Source: Thermoanaerobacteraceae bacterium | GTDB lineage: Bacteria; Bacillota; Desulfotomaculia; Desulfotomaculales; Ammonificaceae | Assembly (NCBI GenBank): GCA_030016455.1 | Contig: JASEJH010000123.1 | Location: 1-5,428, forward strand | Reading direction: 5' to 3' | Length of the DNA: 5,428 nt | Part shown: positions 1 to 5,232 of the stretch, in pieces | How positions within the stretch are numbered: position 1 is the stretch's first letter | Layout: every line of letters starts with the position of its first letter | Notes under the pieces: generated by a model | Database searches by the model: none | What the model was told of the DNA's origin: nothing | What the model saw: the letters and a program-made list of their open reading frames with translations, nothing else | Made by a program: the position numbers and the translations under genes

Positions 1-1319
1 TCCTGGATCTGCGCGTACCACCCCAGCCGGCACTTCCCTTTCCCGCCGACCATCAGGAGGTGGGTGGCGCCCCGGTCCAGAAGGTAGCGCATCTGTCCAA
101 GGGTGATTACGAAGGGCAGGCAGACGAACTCCGGCGACAGTTCCTTTCCTAATTCCAGGATTTCCTTCGAGGCGTGCGGCGTGGGAAGCGAGTCGACGCC
201 GCACTGGCTCAAGGCGGAACGGATGGCCAGGTCCAGGTGCCCCATGGAAGGAAGCCCCACGACCATCCGGGAAGGGTGCGGCCCGGGCAGGGGCCTGGTC
301 TTCGCGGCTGTAACTTCGGTTTGCTTCGGCGCGGTTCCCTCGGGCGCCACGTCCATAAACGCCTCGATGCGCGTGACGATACCCGCCTCCCCGGTGTGTT
401 CGTCCAGGGTCAGCAGGAGGAACGGGATCCCCTGGCGCCGCGCCTCCTCTTCGACGTATGATTCGATAACCGATTCCGGTCCGCACTCGAAGGAGCCGAC
501 CAGGATGAGCCGGTCCACGAGGCGGTGCCGGAGGTAGTAGAGCGCCGCCCCGAGAACCTGGGCTTCAAAGCTCCAGAGGCGTTCCCCTTCGGCGATCGTG
601 TTCATTTCCCGCCGGGCTGCTTCTGCGGGGACCATTTCCGCCGTCAGCACCGGGCCGTAGGCACGCACCTGCTTCAAAATGTCCAGGCTTACGGCGTCGT
701 AAAGGATGTACGGGTGGCCGACCACCCCGATTACCGGGCGGTTTTCGCCGGCCGTGCCGTCCGGGGGCGCGTCTCCGTTGAAGAGCCGGCCCTCGTCGAA
801 CAGGCGGTAGGCGTCCTCAACCGTGAGCCGTTTCGCGGCGACGGTCCGGTCGAACCGCCGCTGGACGGCGGCGGCTTCCTTCAAAGCCCGGAACGCCTGT
901 TGCCTGGAAGCGACCCCGAGCTCCCGGGCCACGGCGACGAAGGATTCCTGCCAGGACGTGTCGTTGCGGTGGAGGTCGACTTGCGGAATGAAAACCCGCC
1001 CGGCGTCCTGAAGGGCATTCTTCACCATGTAGGGGATGCCGATAAATTTCGGGCAGCAGAAGTTGTCGGGTTCGACGCTGACCAGGCACGGAACTAAAAT
1101 GTGATTGACGTTCCGGTCTAAAAGCTCTTTGACATGGGCAAAAAGGAGTTTCACCGCCACGCAGGGCTCGTCGGTAGGGCAGAACTCCATTTTGCTCAAG
1201 GTGGCCTTGGTGGTGGGAGGTGATAGTTCCAGCCTGGCGCCCAATCCTTCGACGAAGGTACGGAAAAACGGGTACAGGTAATAGTAAGACATCGCCCGGG
1301 GAAAACCGACCGTGAGCAT
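1..1319 (-). CDS. 2-hydroxyacyl-CoA dehydratase / CoA-activase-related protein (DUF2229-type), 3' end outside window
   Basis: Reading from ATG at 1319 down to base 1 gives 439 uninterrupted codons with no stop, so the C-terminus is missing. Residues 1-110 look like the DUF2229 'CoA enzyme activase' domain: VGFPRAMSYYYLYPFF near the start, then cysteines 47, 53, 78, 88 and 89 (FCPTDEPC, then CCPKFIGIP), plausible iron-sulfur ligands. Residues 270-325 carry SFECGPESVIE and DEHTGEAGIVTRIEAFMDV, the usual end of this module. After a Pro/Thr/Lys-rich linker (326-351) a second module starts at MVVGLPSMGH and continues with SPEFVCLP and GGKGKCRLGWY, as in the separate COG3581-type proteins. Relatives accompany BadF/BcrA-type ATPase activases and dehydratases of anaerobes; the reaction of this branch is not established. 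The ATG is preceded by GGGAG seven bases upstream. Family assignment is good; substrate is unknown. An activase gene might lie beyond the left edge. Confidence 0.85.
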   Translation of the reverse strand, partial: MLTVGFPRAMSYYYLYPFFRTFVEGLGARLELSPPTTKATLSKMEFCPTDEPCVAVKLLFAHVKELLDRNVNHILVPCLVSVEPDNFCCPKFIGIPYMVKNALQDAGRVFIPQVDLHRNDTSWQESFVAVARELGVASRQQAFRALKEAAAVQRRFDRTVAAKRLTVEDAYRLFDEGRLFNGDAPPDGTAGENRPVIGVVGHPYILYDAVSLDILKQVRAYGPVLTAEMVPAEAARREMNTIAEGERLWSFEAQVLGAALYYLRHRLVDRLILVGSFECGPESVIESYVEEEARRQGIPFLLLTLDEHTGEAGIVTRIEAFMDVAPEGTAPKQTEVTAAKTRPLPGPHPSRMVVGLPSMGHLDLAIRSALSQCGVDSLPTPHASKEILELGKELSPEFVCLPFVITLGQMRYLLDRGATHLLMVGGKGKCRLGWYAQIQ

Positions 1320-1338
1320 AACGTCTCTCCCAAAATGA

Positions 1339-1355
1339 TGTAAACTTACTCTACA
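1339..1355. repeat. TGTA-N9-TACA pseudo-palindrome in the leader of the dehydratase-like gene
   Basis: TGTAAACTTACTCTACA reads almost the same on both strands: six of eight half-site positions match around a central base. It lies 20 bases before the ATG at 1319 and downstream of the promoter at 1412-1440. The size and TGTA/TACA ends resemble operators of dimeric repressors, but a 17-bp pseudo-palindrome can occur by chance in an AT-rich leader. Confidence 0.35.
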
Positions 1356-1368
1356 GTATTTCTCCGGG

Positions 1369-1409
1369 AAAGGGTTTGATACCTTTCCAGTGTGGTACCA
1401 AAACCCTTT
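1369..1409. promoter_or_regulatory. Imperfect inverted repeat at the transcription start of the dehydratase-like gene
   Basis: Left arm 1369-1383 (AAAGGGTTTGATACC) and right arm 1394-1409 (GGTACCAAAACCCTTT) pair over about 15 positions with one bulge and one mismatch, around a 10-base loop. In minus orientation it begins three bases after the -10 box at 1412-1417, so it covers the expected start of transcription. It could be a repressor operator or a hairpin at the 5' end of the mRNA. A terminator role is less likely: no gene ends here, and in the minus direction only TTT follows the stem. Confidence 0.5.
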
Positions 1410-1411
1410 TC

Positions 1412-1440
1412 AGTTTAACAGAAGTTGGCGGCCGGGTCAA
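1412..1440 (-). promoter_or_regulatory. Sigma-A-type promoter for the dehydratase-like gene
   Basis: On the minus strand TTGACC (1440-1435, five of six to TTGACA) is followed after exactly 17 bases by TAAACT (1417-1412, four of six to TATAAT). Transcription would start near 1405 and leave a leader of about 85 bases holding the inverted repeat and the TGTA/TACA palindrome. No transcript data are available; the call rests on match and spacing. Confidence 0.5.
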
Positions 1441-1478
1441 TTGAACCGTGAACCAAGCAGGAAATCAGCGGGAAAATG

Positions 1479-1484
1479 TCTAAT
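1479..1484 (+). promoter_or_regulatory. Possible -10 box for recG
   Basis: TCTAAT matches TATAAT at five of six positions and lies 28 bases before the recG GTG. No credible -35 hexamer sits 16-18 bases upstream; TTGAAC at 1441-1446 is too far away. This is the only promoter-like element seen in front of recG, and it is weak. Confidence 0.2.
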
Positions 1485-1511
1485 GTGGCAGGAGCGGATG
1501 GGGGTTAAAGG

Positions 1512-3572
1512 GTGGCCAGCATTTGGGATAAACCGGTTCAGTACGTGAAGGGCGTGGGGCCGCAACGGGCGCGCCTCCTTGCCCGTCTCGGGATTGCAAC
1601 CGTGGGCGACCTCCTGTACCACATCCCCCGGCGTTACGAAGACCGGTCGCTCTACCGGCCGTTGAAATCCTATCCGGACGGGGAGCAGGCTGCAGCGGAA
1701 GGGGAAGTAATCGCGGTACAGGAAACGCGGGCGCGGTCCGGGATTCGGGTGCTGCGGGCGGCTCTGCGGAACCAGTGGGGGATCTTTTACGCCGTGTGGT
1801 TCAACCAGCCTTACTTGAAGCGGGTGCTCAGGGTCGGCAGCCGGTTGACGGTGACGGGAAAAGTCCGGCACGGTTTTGGCGCTGCCGAAATCCACGTGAC
1901 CGAGTTCGAGACGGGGGAGGGGGAGGAGGGTCTCAACACCGGAAGGATCGTACCCATCTACCCGTTGACCGAGAAGCTCTCCCAGCGTGTTTTACGGGCG
2001 ATCGTCTTTGGAACCCTGCAGAACGAAACGGCGGCGCTGCCGGAAATCCTGCCGCCTCAGGTGTTGCAAAAGTACGGGCTTCCCGGCCGCCGGCGGGCGC
2101 TCGCAGCGGTTCACTTCCCCGAAAGCATGGCCGAGGCCGAGGCGGGACGGCGCCGGCTGGTGTTGGAAGAGCTTTTCCTGCTGCAGGTGGCGCTTTTCCA
2201 CCGGCGGCGGAGGATTACGGCGGCGGAGAAACAGTACCGCTGCGGTCCGGACGGTCCCAAGGTCCGGGCTTTAAAGGAGGGCCTTCCTTTCGTCCTTACG
2301 CCGGCCCAGGAGCGGGCCTGGCAGGAGATTTCCCGCGACATGGAAAAGCCCCGGCCGATGCACCGCCTCCTTCAGGGAGACGTGGGTTCCGGGAAAACGG
2401 TGGTGGCGGCGCTGGCGCTGGCCAAGGCGGCGGAAAACGGGCTTCAGGGGGCGTTGATGGCTCCTACGGAAATCCTGGCGGAACAGCACTACCTCAACCT
2501 CCGGGCGCTGCTGGAGCCGGTGGGGGTGCGGGTCGCGCTCTTGACCGGCGGCCTGAAAAAAGAGGAGCGCCTGCAGCGGTTGCGGGCGGTCGGCGAGGGT
2601 GATCTCGAAGTGGTCGTGGGCACCCACGCCCTGATTCAGGAAGAGGTGGAGTTTCAACGTCTCGGCGTGGCGATCATTGACGAGCAGCACCGGTTCGGCG
2701 TGCGGCAGCGGGAGTTTCTGCGCGCCAAGGGAAACCATCCCGACGTCCTGGTAATGACGGCGACGCCCATTCCGCGGACCTTGGCGCTGACCCTTTACGG
2801 CGACCTGGACCTGACGGTGATCGACACCCTGCCGCCCGGGAGGCAGCCGGTCAAAACCGCCTGGCTCAAACCCGCGGAACTGGGGCGGGTCTACCGCTTT
2901 GTCAGGACGGAGGTAAGCGCGGGCCGCCAGGCCTACTTCGTCTGTCCGCTGGTTCAAGAGTCCGAGCAGCTTTCCGCTCAAGCGGCGGTGAAGTTAGCGG
3001 AGGAACTGGCGCAGGTTTTCCCCGGGCTTTCGATCGGTGTCCTGCACGGGCGCCTGAAGCTCGAGGAAAAAGAAAGGGTGATGGCGGACTTCCGGAACAA
3101 CCGGGTGCAGATCCTGGTTGCCACCACGGTGATCGAGGTCGGGGTGGACGTGCCCAACGCCAGCGTGATGGTGATCTTCGACGCCGACCGCTTCGGGCTG
3201 GCGCAGCTCCACCAGTTGCGGGGGCGCGTCGGCCGGGGCAGGCATTCCGCCTACTGTATCCTCATCGCCGGCCGGACGACGCCGGAGGCCGCCGCGCGGT
3301 TGAAAGCCCTGACCACCCTGGGGGACGGCTTTGCTCTCGCCGAGGAGGACTTGCGCCTGCGGGGTCCGGGCGAATTCTTCGGGACGCGCCAGTCTGGACT
3401 CCCGGAGCTTAAGGTGGCCGACCTATTGCGGGACCACAAAATTCTGGAGGTCGCCCGCCGCGAGGCGGAGCTTTTCCTGGAGCAGGATTCCGGTTTTACT
3501 TCGCAGGTTGCGCAGCACATCAAGGAAGAAATTGGAAAAAGATTCCACGAGTTGAGCGCCTACGTGGTATAA
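1512..3572 (+). CDS. recG: ATP-dependent DNA helicase RecG
   Basis: RecG remodels stalled replication forks and branch-migrates recombination intermediates, pumping double-stranded DNA through a wedge domain. The 686 residues match the usual length (about 680-695). The N-terminal part (1-140) has the KGVGP helix-hairpin start and the OB-fold wedge. Helicase motifs follow in order: Walker A GDVGSGKT (289-296), APTEILAEQH (317-326), the RecG-type DEQH box (390-393), TATPIPRTLAL (416-426), LHGRLKLEEK (511-520), ATTVIEVGVDVPNAS (537-551), QLRGRVGRGR (568-577), and the RecG-specific C-terminal region with LRLRGPGEFFGTRQSG (614-629). The start is GTG: an in-frame TAA at 1506-1508 leaves no earlier choice. 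The Shine-Dalgarno is poor: GGGGG at 1500-1504 is the only candidate at normal distance, as AGGAG at 1490-1494 is 17 bases away. All key residues are intact. Confidence 0.98.
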   Translation: MASIWDKPVQYVKGVGPQRARLLARLGIATVGDLLYHIPRRYEDRSLYRPLKSYPDGEQAAAEGEVIAVQETRARSGIRVLRAALRNQWGIFYAVWFNQPYLKRVLRVGSRLTVTGKVRHGFGAAEIHVTEFETGEGEEGLNTGRIVPIYPLTEKLSQRVLRAIVFGTLQNETAALPEILPPQVLQKYGLPGRRRALAAVHFPESMAEAEAGRRRLVLEELFLLQVALFHRRRRITAAEKQYRCGPDGPKVRALKEGLPFVLTPAQERAWQEISRDMEKPRPMHRLLQGDVGSGKTVVAALALAKAAENGLQGALMAPTEILAEQHYLNLRALLEPVGVRVALLTGGLKKEERLQRLRAVGEGDLEVVVGTHALIQEEVEFQRLGVAIIDEQHRFGVRQREFLRAKGNHPDVLVMTATPIPRTLALTLYGDLDLTVIDTLPPGRQPVKTAWLKPAELGRVYRFVRTEVSAGRQAYFVCPLVQESEQLSAQAAVKLAEELAQVFPGLSIGVLHGRLKLEEKERVMADFRNNRVQILVATTVIEVGVDVPNASVMVIFDADRFGLAQLHQLRGRVGRGRHSAYCILIAGRTTPEAAARLKALTTLGDGFALAEEDLRLRGPGEFFGTRQSGLPELKVADLLRDHKILEVARREAELFLEQDSGFTSQVAQHIKEEIGKRFHELSAYVV

Positions 3573-3578
3573 CGAATG

Positions 3579-3595
3579 AGGCCAGTAACTGGCCT
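3579..3595. repeat. 17-bp palindrome just after recG
   Basis: AGGCCAG and CTGGCCT flank a TAA loop, a perfect seven-base stem beginning six bases after the recG stop. It can form a stable small hairpin at the mRNA 3' end, but TTACAG follows rather than a T-run, so it is not a standard intrinsic terminator. It may act as a 3'-end stabilizer or weak terminator. Confidence 0.5.
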
Positions 3596-3619
3596 TACAG
3601 CCGCCTCAACCTGTTTCTT

Positions 3620-3649
3620 AATCATTTTTGCCTGCCCAAAATCATTTTT
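3620..3649. repeat. Direct repeat AATCATTTTT with 20-bp period, upstream of the SASP gene
   Basis: AATCATTTTT occurs at 3620-3629 and again at 3640-3649, exactly 20 bases apart, each followed by a (G)CCTG. A TTAATCA/TGATTAA inverted pair (3618-3624 and 3655-3661) frames it. The repeats lie about 60-90 bases upstream of the candidate SASP promoter in a markedly AT-rich stretch. Two copies about two helical turns apart could be a protein-binding pair; chance is also possible. Confidence 0.35.
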
Positions 3650-3711
3650 CCTGCTGATTAAATTGTTTCTCCTTTTGCTAAACCTCATCTCGTTAACAAA
3701 AAAATTTCCGG

Positions 3712-3741
3712 GTATGCTCACGCGCCAGCGTACGAAAAATA
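3712..3741 (+). promoter_or_regulatory. Candidate forespore (sigma-G type) promoter of the SASP gene
   Basis: GTATG (3712-3716) fits the sigma-G -35 pattern GHATR; after 18 bases AAAAATA (3735-3741) stands where CATNHTA is expected, agreeing at its A, A, T and A positions but lacking the C and the first T. The same layout is found before gpr. Transcription would start near 3748, just ahead of the strong Shine-Dalgarno. Confidence 0.4.
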
Positions 3742-3756
3742 CAAGTAGAAACGAAA

Positions 3757-3766
3757 AAGGAGGTGA
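3757..3766 (+). promoter_or_regulatory. Strong Shine-Dalgarno that sets the SASP start
   Basis: AAGGAGGTGA is a near-complete complement of the 16S rRNA 3' end. Its GGAGG core lies eight bases before ATG at 3772, which makes this ATG the start rather than the in-frame GTG at 3763, which lies inside the site. The strength fits the very high output expected of a SASP gene. Confidence 0.85.
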
Positions 3767-3771
3767 GGTTA

Positions 3772-4011
3772 ATGGCACAAGGTCAGCGGACGAACCGGGT
3801 GCTGGTTCCGGAGGCCCGCGCCGCCCTCGACAACATGAAGTGGGAAATCGCGCGCGAGGTCGGAATCAATCTCCCGCCCGGCAGCTACCTGGGTGACGTT
3901 CCCTCCCGGCAGAACGGTGCCATCGGGGGACATATGGTGAGACGGATGATTCTGGCGTACGAGCAGAACCTTGCGCAGAACTTCGGTGCTGCGGCGACGA
4001 CCAGATTGTAA
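3772..4011 (+). CDS. Alpha/beta-type small acid-soluble spore protein (SASP)
   Basis: This 79-residue protein belongs to the alpha/beta SASPs, which saturate forespore DNA, force it toward an A-like form and protect it from UV, heat and oxidants; at germination they are degraded to amino acids. The first conserved block is LDNMKWEIAREVGI (19-32), where KWE-IA contains the GPR cleavage site between Glu25 and Ile26. The second is SRQNGAIGGHMVRRMI (45-60), the DNA-binding GG-x-MV-x-x-M block. Lysine is rare (one) and arginine common, perhaps reflecting base composition. The gene has its own candidate forespore promoter and a downstream terminator, so it is probably monocistronic. It converges with gpr, whose product would cleave it. 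The exact paralogue name cannot be set from sequence alone. Confidence 0.95.
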   Translation: MAQGQRTNRVLVPEARAALDNMKWEIAREVGINLPPGSYLGDVPSRQNGAIGGHMVRRMILAYEQNLAQNFGAAATTRL

Positions 4012-4021
4012 ACCCTGACGC

Positions 4022-4060
4022 AGGCGGACCGGTTTTCCAGGGGCGGTCCGCCTTATATTT
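4022..4060 (+). terminator. Intrinsic terminator of the SASP gene
   Basis: AGGCGGACCG (4022-4031) and CGGTCCGCCT (4044-4053) form a perfect 10-bp GC-rich stem around a 12-base loop, followed by the T-rich tail TATATTT. It starts 11 bases after the SASP stop codon. In the opposite direction no T-run follows, so it should act mainly on the plus strand. Confidence 0.8.
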
Positions 4061-4090
4061 GGTCGTCGGTCGTCAGTCGTCGGTCGTCAG
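4061..4090. repeat. Heptamer tandem repeat, GGTCGTC units
   Basis: Four consecutive seven-base units read GGTCGTC, GGTCGTC, AGTCGTC, GGTCGTC, then AG. The array lies directly after the SASP terminator and is related to the shorter copy at 4135-4150. Intergenic heptamer arrays are known from cyanobacteria and other bacteria; I do not know a function for this one. Confidence 0.8.
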
Positions 4091-4096
4091 ATTGGT

Positions 4097-4121
4097 AGGA
4101 AATCGCCTCCGGCGCTTTCCT
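4097..4121. repeat. Hairpin between the two heptamer arrays
   Basis: AGGAAATCGCC (4097-4107) and GGCGCTTTCCT (4111-4121) pair at 10 of 11 positions around a TCC triloop. It stands in the 44-base segment between the two GGTCGTC arrays. No T-run follows on either strand, so it is not a standard terminator; it looks like the core of a small palindromic element. Confidence 0.6.
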
Positions 4122-4134
4122 CTTAAGACCGGGT

Positions 4135-4150
4135 GGTCGTCGGTCATCAG
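4135..4150. repeat. Second, shorter heptamer copy
   Basis: GGTCGTCGGTCATCAG is two heptamer units plus AG and differs from 4075-4090 at two positions. With that copy it forms a direct repeat flanking the hairpin at 4097-4121, as would result from insertion into, or slippage of, the array. Confidence 0.7.
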
Positions 4151-4165
4151 TGGGAGTTCAGAGGG

Positions 4166-4187
4166 GGAATTCGCGGTAGCGAATTCC
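4166..4187. repeat. Perfect inverted repeat GGAATTCGC-GGTA-GCGAATTCC
   Basis: Nine-base arms (4166-4174 and 4179-4187) pair perfectly around a four-base loop. It lies about 50 bases beyond the gpr stop codon on the minus strand; C-rich rather than T-rich sequence follows in that direction, so termination of gpr is possible but unsupported. Shape and flanks (a TGTAG edge on the minus strand) resemble dispersed REP-like palindromes. Confidence 0.7.
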
Positions 4188-4211
4188 TACAAACAAATTA
4201 TCCTGAATTCC

Positions 4212-4225
4212 GGCTTCTGGCTTCT
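4212..4225. repeat. GGCTTCT heptamer doublet
   Basis: Two perfect copies of GGCTTCT, followed by the related GACC, end 13 bases before the gpr stop codon. It is a second heptamer family in the same spacer, distinct from GGTCGTC, and suggests that this convergent region collects seven-base repeats. Confidence 0.5.
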
Positions 4226-4237
4226 GACCTTAAAGCC

Positions 4238-5197
4238 TTACCCGAGATAGAGACTGAATTCTTCGGCCGGAATCCCGGGGTGCAGTGCTGCACCAATGCC
4301 CCCGGCAAGAATCCGGGCGATATTCTGGATGAGCGCGTCGATTTCCTTGGGCGTGACCATTAAACGTCCCCCGAACGGCGCCAGAAGGTTGTCGGTCACG
4401 TGCTGCACCAGCTCCGGGTGCAGAAACTTGTAAACCTGGCGCAGGTTGGGGTTCTTGTTCAGCTCCTGCCAGAGTCGCTCCATTGCGTCCTGGGCGATGA
4501 AGGCGGCGTGGACGACGGTGGGGACGCCGATGGCGATGACCGGGATCCCCATCGTGCTCTGGTTGATCCCGGTCCGGTCGTTGCCGATGCCCGAACCGGG
4601 ACTGATTCCGGTGTCGGCTAACTGGATGCTGGTGGTTATCCTTTCGACGTTCCAGGCGGCCAGGGCGTCCACCGTAATGATGACGTGGGGTTTGATCTTT
4701 TCGACCACACCCCGGATGATTTCTGCCGTTTCAATGCCGGTGATGCCGAGTACGCCGGGGGCGAGGGCGCTTACTTCCCGCATCCTGCCCCGGAGTTCCT
4801 GCGGTGCGTAACGGTGCAAATGCCTGGTAACCAGGGTGTAGTCAACCGTGCGAGGGCCCAGCGCGTCCGGCGTGGCGTGCCAGTTTCCAAGCCCAACGAC
4901 CAGCACGCTTGCTTCTTCAGGCAGTTGCAGGTTCTGGAGCAGCAGCGCGAGTTTTTGGGCCAGCAGTTCGACAACCTGCTGGTGCACCTTGCGGCTGTTC
5001 TCGCGCATGGCGGGCGCGTCAATGGTGATGTAGCTGCCCCGGGGTTTTTGCATGATTTTTTCCGCTTCCTCGGTTTCCACGCGTACGGTGGTCACCGTCG
5101 CGTAAGGAAAATTCTCCCTTTCCACGACTACCCCGGGGATTTCGGTACCGGTTTTGGCGCGCGCTAATTCATGCGCTTCGACGGCCAGGTCCAGCAC
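4238..5197 (-). CDS. gpr: Germination protease GPR (peptidase family A25)
   Basis: GPR starts SASP breakdown in germinating spores, cutting at Glu-Ile/Phe-Ala sites. It is made in the forespore as a tetrameric zymogen that removes its own N-terminal propeptide. The 319 residues show the family pattern: LAVEA (4-8), VGLGNWHATPDALGP (101-115), VTRHL (123-127), APGVLGITGIETAEII (146-161), VDALAAWNVERI (176-187), DTGISPGSGIGN (195-206), VPTVV (225-229) and RLMVTPKEID (278-287). Asp111 and Asp177 lie 66 residues apart, as do the aspartates essential in the Bacillus megaterium enzyme (127 and 193, from memory). Start is GTG at 5197, with GGAGG seven bases upstream and an in-frame TAA at 5203-5201, so no longer form can begin here. 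The protein therefore starts MLD-LAVEA, almost at the autoprocessing site of Bacillus GPR, leaving no real propeptide. His230 stands where Bacillus has Asp after VPTVV. The gene converges with the SASP gene. Confidence 0.96.
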   Translation of the reverse strand: MLDLAVEAHELARAKTGTEIPGVVVERENFPYATVTTVRVETEEAEKIMQKPRGSYITIDAPAMRENSRKVHQQVVELLAQKLALLLQNLQLPEEASVLVVGLGNWHATPDALGPRTVDYTLVTRHLHRYAPQELRGRMREVSALAPGVLGITGIETAEIIRGVVEKIKPHVIITVDALAAWNVERITTSIQLADTGISPGSGIGNDRTGINQSTMGIPVIAIGVPTVVHAAFIAQDAMERLWQELNKNPNLRQVYKFLHPELVQHVTDNLLAPFGGRLMVTPKEIDALIQNIARILAGGIGAALHPGIPAEEFSLYLG

Positions 5198-5204
5198 TGC
5201 TTAT

Positions 5205-5209
5205 CCTCC
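5205..5209 (-). promoter_or_regulatory. Shine-Dalgarno that sets the gpr start
   Basis: GGAGG on the minus strand lies seven bases before GTG at 5197, the ideal distance. It overlaps an out-of-frame ATG at 5211-5209 that has no ribosome-binding site of its own, which supports the GTG as the functional start despite the short N-terminus. Confidence 0.75.
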
Positions 5210-5232
5210 ATAGGAGACCGCTGCCTGGTTCT

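Noticed and set aside
525..1097. Plus-strand open frame of 190 codons opposite the dehydratase-related gene
   Set aside because: It is antisense to a continuous, well-conserved minus-strand frame; its length follows from GC-rich codon structure and it shows no recognisable domain or ribosome-binding site.
1369..1409. Intrinsic terminator reading in the plus direction (stem followed by TTTT)
   Set aside because: No plus-strand gene ends upstream, since the region lies between divergent genes, and the T-run is part of the right arm. An operator or leader hairpin fits better.
1775..2602. 275-codon frame inside recG
   Set aside because: Gly/Ala/Arg-rich out-of-frame reading of recG, whose own frame has every helicase motif intact.
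3763..3771. Earlier GTG start for the SASP gene
   Set aside because: The GTG lies within the AAGGAGGTGA ribosome-binding site; ATG at 3772 is correctly spaced and gives the usual SASP N-terminus.
3576..3896. 106-codon plus frame with a hydrophobic N-terminus between recG and the SASP gene
   Set aside because: No Shine-Dalgarno before its ATG, the hydrophobic run is the translation of an AT-rich leader, and the second half is an out-of-frame reading of the SASP gene.
4061..4150. CRISPR array
   Set aside because: The repeat unit is seven bases in direct tandem without unique spacers; only one longer interval exists and it contains a hairpin.
4685..5167. 160-codon plus-strand frame opposite gpr
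   Set aside because: It is antisense to gpr, which carries all family motifs; no ribosome-binding site or recognised domain.
5180..5211. ATG at 5211 as gpr start
   Set aside because: It is out of frame with gpr by one base and has no Shine-Dalgarno. It is kept only as a clue to a possible frameshift affecting the propeptide.
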